From positions 186,001 through 250,000 of the forward strand of contig JACGCN010000006.1 in NCBI GenBank assembly GCA_014905825.1: 64,000 nt of DNA. The letters are read 5' to 3'. A program made the translations under genes and the position numbers. The DNA is from Lyophyllum atratum. Lineage: Eukaryota > Basidiomycota > Agaricomycetes > Agaricales > Lyophyllaceae. Below are positions 57,167 through 64,000 of this stretch, piece by piece (within the stretch, counting starts at the first letter, position 1; the number at the start of each line of letters is the position of its first letter). The notes beneath the pieces were generated by a model. That model had not been told where the DNA came from, did not search any database, and saw only the letters and a list, made by a program, of their open reading frames with translations.

Positions 57167-58106
57167 TTTCTGCCTAGATCCCCTTTTACGAACAGCCACG
57201 AAATTGATGCCCCGATTTACGTTGCATTTAATTTGCAAAAATGGTAGTTGCCCCCCAACCAGAAGAGGATGGAACCTATGTACACAACTCTCAGCAGTCG
57301 GCGGGGATCGGCCCACCAGTCGCTGATCCCGCTAAGGACCACCACCCTTTCGGGTGCAAGGTAGAGGAGCTTGGATCCTCTCGTCTAGGGGTTAAGAGCA
57401 CGATGCCCCCTTATGCCGCTAAGCACCTTGTCGAAAGTGTGTAATGTGATTCAAGTGCCGTGGCTCGGGTTTTGCTTTTTGGTGAGCCCACGGGGTTGGG
57501 CTATTTTTGGGTTTTGTTTATTTTCCTGTTCGTTTCTTCCTTCCAATGGCGCATGGCGCATATTGCATGTAGCCCAAGGTCTGGCCTATTCTTTGTTTTG
57601 TTTAGTTCACGTATATATCTCCGCCCGCGCATTGGCACAACGGAAAATCGACAACTTCGTTAGAGCGTCGCCATATCCACATTAGGAGCGCGTATTCACG
57701 TTGTGGTGCCAGTCAGAGGCTTCTGCCAACGACCAAGGCTCGAAGTAAGCTTCTTTCACCCAGCTTTCACCAGACGCGTGTTCAGCACCACCACCGATCA
57801 ATAAATCTGAGACGGTCCCTTGGAGGTGTATCTTGAAACTGCGAGATAAAAGAGTAGCAATGGAACGATGGTATGGAGCAAAAAGAAGCACTAAACCCAG
57901 TGGACGTGCGGACCTGATGATACGTGGGGTTAACTGTTTACCAAGATGTATTCCGCAAATTAGGAATAAAAACATATGAAATAAAACGTCGAACGAAGAA
58001 AGCGATTATCGTACAGTATCCAATAGATTTCCATTTTCCTTTCAAGGACAGCGAGAGAGGACAGGGGAGAAAGAAGCGACCAGCAAGGATCGAACACTCG
58101 AGGACC
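57167..58106. other. Intergenic, no confident gene
   Basis: Contains an ORF of 90 codons (57413-57685) with hydrophobic character but no splice or family support, and a stretch near 57378 that faintly resembles a tRNA A box without a B box. Confidence 0.4.
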
Positions 58107-58756
58107 CTAGAGGCTCGAAGCGGCCGGTTCGGACGCGGTTGCGTCAACAACTTTTCCGACAATGTTGTAACGCTTCCTGATAAGGAAGAAGCAAGAGGTG
58201 CGGTTAGGCCATGGCGGAGTCGCTTCGACGAACAAAGGCTACTCACGAGAAGAACCCATGCCAATCATCCAAAACCTTTCGGTCTTTCTCGTCAAGCCCA
58301 CTATAGTCTGATACTGCATTCACAGGGTCGAGACTAGACATTCCCAAACCCTTCGACCCGTCCTTTCCTGCAAAGATGCTGTACGACCTCCCGGGGCCGT
58401 AGACATCGGCTTTGTGAGTCACATCGAAGATAGTTCCTACACAGATAAGAGCGGTGAGCTGGCATAAGACATCTCCCTTCTGCGCACTCACCCTTTATCG
58501 CAACATAGATAGGTAGGTTCGGGTTCGAACCGTCGAACTTCTTCAACTCCTCTGTGGTGATGGGGTCGCTTTTTGGGGGCGCGAGATCGTCTCTGGTGGC
58601 CTGCATGATGGATTTGAGTGGCTTCTTCGCTGTTTCTTGGGCGGGCTGGGGTACGGTCTGCGAATGCGACGAGCTGAAACAGTGGCGGTATGTGAGATAA
58701 GCAGCGGGTATCGCAAGGGCCAGCCCAGATATCACGAGTGTCTTGAGTTCAAGCAT
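58107..58756 (-). CDS. dap1: Dap1/MAPR-type cytochrome b5-like haem protein
   Basis: Exons 58756-58492, 58436-58247 and 58176-58107 total 525 nt, giving 174 residues. An N-terminal transmembrane anchor (LVISGLALAIPAAYLTY) is followed by a linker. The cytochrome b5-like domain then reads ITTEELKKFDGSNPNLPIYVAIKGTIFDVTHKADVYGPGRSYSIFAGKDGSKGL, ending in a helix (LDEKDRKVLDDWHGFFSKRYNIVGKV). Tyr residues in YGPGRSY are the haem ligands in the membrane-associated progesterone receptor family. Fungal Dap1 binds haem and supports Erg11 (CYP51) in ergosterol synthesis at the ER. Length and anchor fit the family. Confidence 0.9.
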
Positions 58757-59094
58757 CGTCGGCCATCGCCGGCCCTACTCAGGTTACCATATCCGGAATC
58801 TATGATTTTCTGCTTCTGCTCCATATCCAGGCATAGGCTGTGCATGGGTCACAAACGACTAGCAATGGTGAAGGAGAATACAATGGCATTGGAAGAGGAA
58901 GAATATGCCTATTGTTTTTACATCGGGTTCTCACGTGCGCGTCCATCATGGCCCATGCGCGTCCAAGCGGCCATCGCTCCATTGAGCCACTCGACGCGAC
59001 ATATAAACCCCCAGGACCTCCCCTAGAATGCCCCATCTCGCTCTCAAACCTGTCGTCAAATTTCAACCTTTCACCCTCAATACTTCCTCCAATC
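58757..59094. other. Divergent promoter region
   Basis: Shared by the Dap1-like gene and the orphan at 59095. Contains the plus-strand TATA element ATATAAA at 59001. The open frame extending upstream of 59095 to 58840 is treated as non-coding. Confidence 0.45.
59001..59007 (+). promoter_or_regulatory. TATA box of the orphan gene
   Basis: ATATAAA lies 94 bp upstream of the chosen ATG at 59095 and supports that start over earlier in-frame ATGs. Confidence 0.5.
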
Positions 59095-59721
59095 ATGCAC
59101 ACCGTCCTGTCCACCATGCCGAGCGTCGGTCACGACATCCCACCATACCCGCATCATAGCGTGCCCTTTGGAGTACTACCCCTCGGGGCCCAAAAGCTGC
59201 TCCTCGATCATGGACTGACTGTGGACCACTACGACCCCAACGCTGTCGAGGAAGTACGCTGCCAACGAGCAGCCAAGCTCTACCACGACCTCCAAGCAGT
59301 CTTCGACGCACTTGTACTATTACGTCGGGAGGTCGTAGCCATCAACGCCGCTTTGGAGAACTTGGAACCAGGGCCGGAATACGAGAAGGCTGAAGAAGCC
59401 TATGTCGAAATCGCAAGATGCGTCTTCCACGACCTTCTACCAGAGATGCATGGGCGCATTGACCAGTTTATCGCGGAGGCCGACGCACTGGTTTGGTTCG
59501 AGCACCATGTGAGGGAGGGGACGCCGCATGCCGTTTCCCGGGAGGAGATAGAGCGATACAGGGACGCGAAAATGACTCCGATTATCGAGCGCGCCTTCGA
59601 CTTGCTGTTCAAACTCGACACAGCCATCGTCCTGAAGGACCTGGAAGCTATGGACAAAGTGGGCGATACTCAAGGACCTCCGCTTTCGATGTCGAATAGA
59701 GCAGTCTCAATTTGCGCTTAA
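59095..59721 (+). CDS. Orphan helical protein
   Basis: A single-exon frame of 208 residues from ATG 59095 (MHTVLSTMPSVGHD) to the stop at 59721. It has mostly amphipathic helices (HDLQAVFDALVLLRREVVAINAALENL; EEAYVEIARCVFHDLLPEMHGRIDQFI). There is no signal peptide or membrane segment and I do not recognise a domain. The TATA box and base composition support a real gene. Confidence 0.6.
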   Translation: MHTVLSTMPSVGHDIPPYPHHSVPFGVLPLGAQKLLLDHGLTVDHYDPNAVEEVRCQRAAKLYHDLQAVFDALVLLRREVVAINAALENLEPGPEYEKAEEAYVEIARCVFHDLLPEMHGRIDQFIAEADALVWFEHHVREGTPHAVSREEIERYRDAKMTPIIERAFDLLFKLDTAIVLKDLEAMDKVGDTQGPPLSMSNRAVSICA

Positions 59722-60064
59722 TCGTAGAGCGGTCCAAGTCCATGACTTACGAACCACGACCTTGTGAAGGGAAAGATCTGGAGACGGTAGATGACCTGTG
59801 ATCATTTGTAGTAGTAGTAATAGTAGTAGTAGATTGTACAAAACGGATGTATTGCAAAGCTCGCACCTCAGGCATTGGATCCAATTTTGTCCATTCCAAT
59901 GATAGAAAAGTACAGGATGAGACTGTATCATCGGGTATCAAAACTGATATGTATAATATCAGGAGCATATCTTTCCAGTGGGAGGAAGAAATATGTAAGT
60001 CGCGAGGAAGAACTTTCAGCGTCATGGGTATCGTATCGCCTGTCATGGATAACAAATCGCAGGA
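59722..60064. other. Convergent 3' region, no gene
   Basis: Holds a short (TAG)n/(TAGTAG) microsatellite near 59812-59832 and otherwise nothing recognised. Confidence 0.5.
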
Positions 60065-61380
60065 TTATAGTTTGCCCGTGAGCAATCGGACAATTGAAAT
60101 TTGATTCCAGTTACCCTCCCGCTTCGCGTCCTTCCCTTGCTTCTGTTTCGCCCACGTACCGAAGCTTGTCATGCCAGGGTATGCCTCTCTCGTCGTAGCC
60201 ATTTGGATCGCGTTCTCTTCGTTGCTGGGGTCAACGCGCAGGAGATGAACGCGCTCTAATTCCGAGAGTCTAATACAACAGTTGAGTGAGAAGGCACCGG
60301 GAAGCAAGGAGATAAGGAGGCGTACAGTCCCTGAGTATGACCATTGATGTTTATGAGAATGCGGGCTAGGAACCTGGGAATAGATGGTATCGGGCGTCCA
60401 GTTGCGGTCTTGTAAGCCTCCTCTATCTGACTTGTAGTGGATATGTCACCGACGACGACGAGGATCTTGGACGTATACGATTCGGGCGCCTAATATCACG
60501 TTAAGCTTTGGGGACGAAACCAAAATTCCGTGCTCGCCTTGAAGACTCCAGCTGCGACGTGGCCAATATCATCCACGGCCTTAGCAGTAGCGTAAACATT
60601 GCAAGCAACCATTATAAGAGGGGGTGCAGACTCACGATCAGCTGAATGGTAGTAGCGGGCTTTAAGCCAGCCTTCAGGACGCCTATGGTGACGGAACCAA
60701 TCGTACCCTCAAAATTCTCCATGAAAAATCCCGGTCGCAATATCCTGCGAACTTGGGTTTGTTATAAGGCATAGCAGACCCAGGGCAGCACTCACGTCCA
60801 TTTCAGGCCCTTGCTACCCAGCCCACGAACGTGTCGTTCTATCCTGACTTTCGCCAACCGGTCGAGTGTCAGCTGGTCGTCGTAGCTCTCGCCGCCACGC
60901 TCGCTAGAGGAGAAGACGAAAGACGAGACGCCAAATTCCAGCGCGAGGTCTGCGAGCGCCTATTAGTATTGGAATTTCAGCAAGTAGGATGAGGTACGGA
61001 ATAACCGTTGTTCTGCGTACCTTGCCTTGTTTCTCTTCGCCATCTGCATTCGCACCTAGGCCGGGGTAGACTAGGACACAGAACACACCCCAGACACCAC
61101 CCTTCGCCTTCGCATCTTCGAAGACCTTCCGGAGCGATAGTGGATCGTCGAGATTCCCTTCCACGACGTCTACGTGGTTCTCCTGTGACAATTGCTTTGC
61201 CGACGGGGAGTCGGCCTTCCGCGTCAATGCCAGAATACGGAATGGTGGTGCGTTATTTGATCCCGCAGCCTCGGGCTGTGAACCATTGGTGCCCGTGCTT
61301 GCGGCGGGGCGGAGGGCAGATATCAATGCCCTTCCTTGCTTTCCTGTGGCTCCGGTCACTAGGATGAGTTTCTCGCTCAT
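60065..61380 (-). CDS. NmrA-like NAD(P)-binding protein
   Basis: ATG at 61380 opens MSEKLILVTGATGKQGRALISAL, the GxxGxxG Rossmann motif. It is followed by ILALTRKADSPSA, VVEGNLDDPLSLRKVFEDA and WGVFCV. Downstream exons give ALADLALEFGVSSFVFSSSERGGE, ILRPGFFMENFEG, an AVDDIGHVAAGVF block and the C-terminal YPGMTSFGTWAKQK, ending at 60065. These are the landmarks of NmrA/HSCARG-type atypical SDR proteins, which bind NADP(H) and usually act as redox sensors or regulators. About six exons with short introns. The final 12 codons after KREGN look unconserved. Confidence 0.85.
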
Positions 61381-61717
61381 GTTGGAGGTTCTATGTTGCT
61401 GACAGGGTAAACGAAGAAGGGTATAAGGGTATATGGCAACTCATGCAGCTCGATCCCTCGATCACTCGACGATCAATTGTGCCTTGGCAACCGCCAACCA
61501 CCTTTGCCGCTAAACAAACCAAGCAATGGCGCTATTTATAACTTCTTGGGCCCGACGACGCCGCCCGCCTGCAACTGATCCAGTGGTACGATGCGATGTG
61601 ACTGCTTTACGGTCACCTTCTCCCGGTAGCGCGACGTACGTATTCAAGAAAGTCGACAACTTGAAGACCTGAAAAATTGGCAAGTTCTGATCGCAGACTT
61701 GATATACCCCCATCGCA
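61381..61717. other. Bidirectional promoter between NmrA-like and DUF4291 genes
   Basis: Divergent starts are 337 bp apart. A TATTTATAA-like element sits near 61535. No other feature was seen. Confidence 0.5.
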
Positions 61718-62437
61718 ATGACCACCTCAGACCCGAGCGCAGAGTCCAATCCTCCCGTTCCATATAGACAAATACGCGCCCTCTATGACGACGAGACGAT
61801 CACTGTCTACCAAGCCTACTCGGCTGCTATCGCTATCCCAGCAGTCAAGGAGCAGAAACTGTCAGCATCGCCTGCGTTCAAGCCCTCGAGGATGACCTGG
61901 ATCAAGCCCAGCTGGTGCTGGATGATGTACATCGCCCACCCTAGTCTCTCACACACGCTTCATGTCTAAACTGCTCCTTTTTTTGCTTTGCCTTTTTCTA
62001 GGTATCGCTCTGGGTACTCTCACAAAGATAAGAACCAGGAACACATTCTGGCGCTCAAGATGAAGCGCGAGGATTTCCACCAGCTGCTTGCGGCTGCGAG
62101 CGTCTCCTGCGGGGGCCATCTTACAACCGAGGAGAAGAGTAGGCAAGTGCGGGTGCAGTGGGATCCGGAGCGCTCTCCGGCGCTGGATGTGCTTCCGTAC
62201 AGGAGTATACAAATCAGGATATCGAGCGTGATGAGCAAGACGTGGGTGGATGGATGGATTGTGAGCATCGAGGATGTGACGGCGGCGGCGAAGGCTCTTA
62301 AAAGAGCGCTCGAGGAGGAGCCGAAATGGACGTTGGAAGACCTGGCGGCGCGGGGTTTGGTTCCTCGGGAAGAGGTATATGAGATATCTAATGAACTCAG
62401 GAAGATTCTAAAGATGGACAGGGAAGACAAGGAATAA
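61718..62437 (+). CDS. DUF4291 family protein
   Basis: Exons 61718-61926 and 62002-62437 join in phase (ATG codon split by the intron) to 214 residues. Landmarks are QIRALYDDETITVYQAYSAAIA, SPAFKPSRMTWIKPSWCWMMYRSGY, ILALKMKREDFHQLL, VRVQWDPERSP and LPYRSIQIRISS. These match DUF4291 in order and length; the family is widespread in bacteria and fungi and its function is unproven. The C-terminal 60 residues form a charged helical extension not typical of the bacterial members. Confidence 0.88.
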
Positions 62438-64000
62438 CAGAATTACCCATATGCATAGGTCATGCCCATTGAACCACCAGCTGGTAAATAAGTGTAATAT
62501 AATCGATGTAAGCTGTCGGGGTCTTGAGGGTGAGCAATCATACTTGGAATGTTTGATCAGGAGAGGCAATACCAAAGCACGGGCTAGTTATAGATTGCGC
62601 GAGGTATGACCGCTCGAACTTCGAGGAACTTGGGCGGCGGGAGCACGGAAGGAAATTCAAGTCGAGTCTGAGCTTGACTTTCAAAATCGGCTAGGTGTCG
62701 GGAGCAGCAACCGTTCATATCCTTGGAGCGGCGTAGATCATTATGATGTTCTGTGCGGCCGTTTATCCATTAACCTGGGCTTCACGGGAAATGTGGTTTA
62801 ATTTGGCACTTGTGGGGGATTCGTCATGTGTGGTTGCACTCGAAACTGTCTGGGTAGCGGCGACAAGCGACCAAGTAGACCCTCGTGCGAGACGGGTACA
62901 CGCCGACTCGGGTATCGCCTTGAAGCAAAAAACCTTGTCGACCCTTCCTTGACACTATAAAAGCTATTGAATTGATCATACGTTAGAACAACGACAACGA
63001 AATACTACTTATTAAAGGGGAGGGCGCAGATGCGGCGAACGTGCGACCACCTCTACAACGACACAAGCGGACTTTAGCGGCCGATAATTGAAAAGTGAGT
63101 CAAGTCTCCCGAAGAATGCCTGCTGGGCCCGCGACCCAGGCAGACATCAGGAGACCAAGTATGCTGGAGACCGTGTCGTAAAGCATGAGCGCCAAGTTCG
63201 TGCTATCGATCGCTGGCAGGTGATCCCAAGGTCTGAAATGAACATCCGACAGCGTCGCGGCGAATGCATCCAGCGTAGAAATGACTCCATCGCGACTTGG
63301 TGTCAGCCGGTACGATGCGCCCACTGTTTTTCGATACTTCCATCGTGTAAAGGTCAGGGCAGAGGGTAAGTAATCGTCGACGAGGAGGAAAGTCAATTGT
63401 TCATGATCAAGTGCGTGGCTGACGCACCGGAGACACGTTCTCCGGGGACCATACCTGCTCCCCTCGAAGGCGAGGTAACGGGATTTTCTCGCCGTGAATC
63501 CCCGAGGCCTGGGACGCAAGGGATCGAACTGGCGTAAGATAGTTGAACATACGAGAGACCTGATCATCACATCGGGGTTTGCCTGGCGCGATGCGATACG
63601 CCTGCGGGGCTGTAAGGAGTCAAAACAAGTAACTCGTGTCCTCATCTATTCATTTGGCCGTTATTACAAGTGGTGACAAGAAGCTCGGAAGGACCTTGAC
63701 GCCGACTTCGGATGCAGCAAGACTAGAAATCCCGTTATGCCTTGATATCGCAAGAGAGGAAGTCGCAGGGCCCATCGGAAAGCCCACATTTGTGGAGCGA
63801 CACAAGTATGGGTTCAAGTGGTGTTCACGCATTGAAGTCTGAAGATCGTGGGCGGAACGAACTTGAAGCGCTCGAACCTCACGGTCATGCTTCCAATTCG
63901 AATATTATTGATCCCCCTTGCCCTTTTTCTGATTTCGTCATGGCCAACCCCTGGGTAGCATTTGCCCGCTTTGGGACGACAGGAGCTGTAATCGGACATG
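62438..64000. other. Window end, no confident gene
   Basis: A TATA-like ACTATAAAAG at about 62955 suggests a plus-strand promoter, but no matching coding exon follows. A minus-strand ORF (63645-63100) has a coding-like stretch (LLVDDYLPSALTFTRWKYRK, then GVISTLDAFAATLSDVHF) that may be a fragment of a gene whose other exons I cannot define. The window ends on a minus-strand ATG at 64000. Confidence 0.35.

Noticed and set aside
57370..57420. tRNA-like A-box sequence
   Set aside because: No B box (GGTTCGANNCC) at the right distance and no acceptor-stem pairing.
58080..58180. tRNA-like GTTCGATCC on the minus strand with pairing GAAGCG/CGCTTC
   Set aside because: It overlaps the last exon of the Dap1-like gene, and the arms do not fold into a cloverleaf.

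Overview
The window looks like a chromosomal stretch of a mushroom-forming basidiomycete (Agaricomycetes). Introns are short (about 48-75 nt), with GT-AG ends and CTNA-type branch points. Several families are typical of that group: a DUF6593 protein, an EF-hand/ZZ-finger protein, GH71 alpha-1,3-glucanase, tandem ferritin-like Rds1 proteins, a sensor-domain membrane protein, and hAT transposons with Ulp1 or BED modules. No tRNA, rRNA, CRISPR or prokaryotic feature was recognised.

Layout. 1-1.4 kb: a spliced gene ending in a 21-bp coding minisatellite. 1.4-9 kb: gene-poor, dominated by a 4,051-bp giant inverted repeat (4885-8935) with CACTG/CAGTG ends and a 3-bp duplication. 9.9-13.5 kb: a decayed Ulp1-BED-hAT transposon. 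15-17 kb: a secreted GH71 glucanase. 17.3-30.1 kb: one minus-strand gene for a large EF-hand/ZZ-finger protein, cut in two by an 8,195-bp insertion that itself holds a nearly intact hAT element. 31.7-38.2 kb: DUF6593 gene, two ferritin-like paralogues, glyoxalase I. 38.9-44.3 kb: a two-membrane-segment protein gene split by a composite LINE insertion flanked by 183-bp direct repeats. 45.7-51.8 kb: SQS1-like splicing factor, a small NTF2-like protein, an F-box protein. 51.9-52.3 kb: a hairpin-rich MITE-like element. 52.4-53.7 kb: sensor-domain protein. 54.4-57.2 kb: a short-chain dehydrogenase split by a 1,213-bp TIR element with an 11-bp duplication. 58-62.4 kb: Dap1-type cytochrome b5-like protein, an orphan, an NmrA-like protein and a DUF4291 protein.

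The main message is the mobile DNA. Three unrelated host genes are each interrupted by a different kind of insertion (composite with hAT, LINE, TIR element). In each case, deleting the insert and one copy of the target duplication restores the reading frame exactly. That points to recent insertions, possibly tolerated because a second nucleus or haplotype carries intact alleles. The remaining genes are ordinary metabolic, stress or nuclear functions and show no biosynthetic cluster.

Limits: all calls were made by eye, without database searches. Exon boundaries come from splice consensus plus reading frame. Family names are from memory of family patterns.
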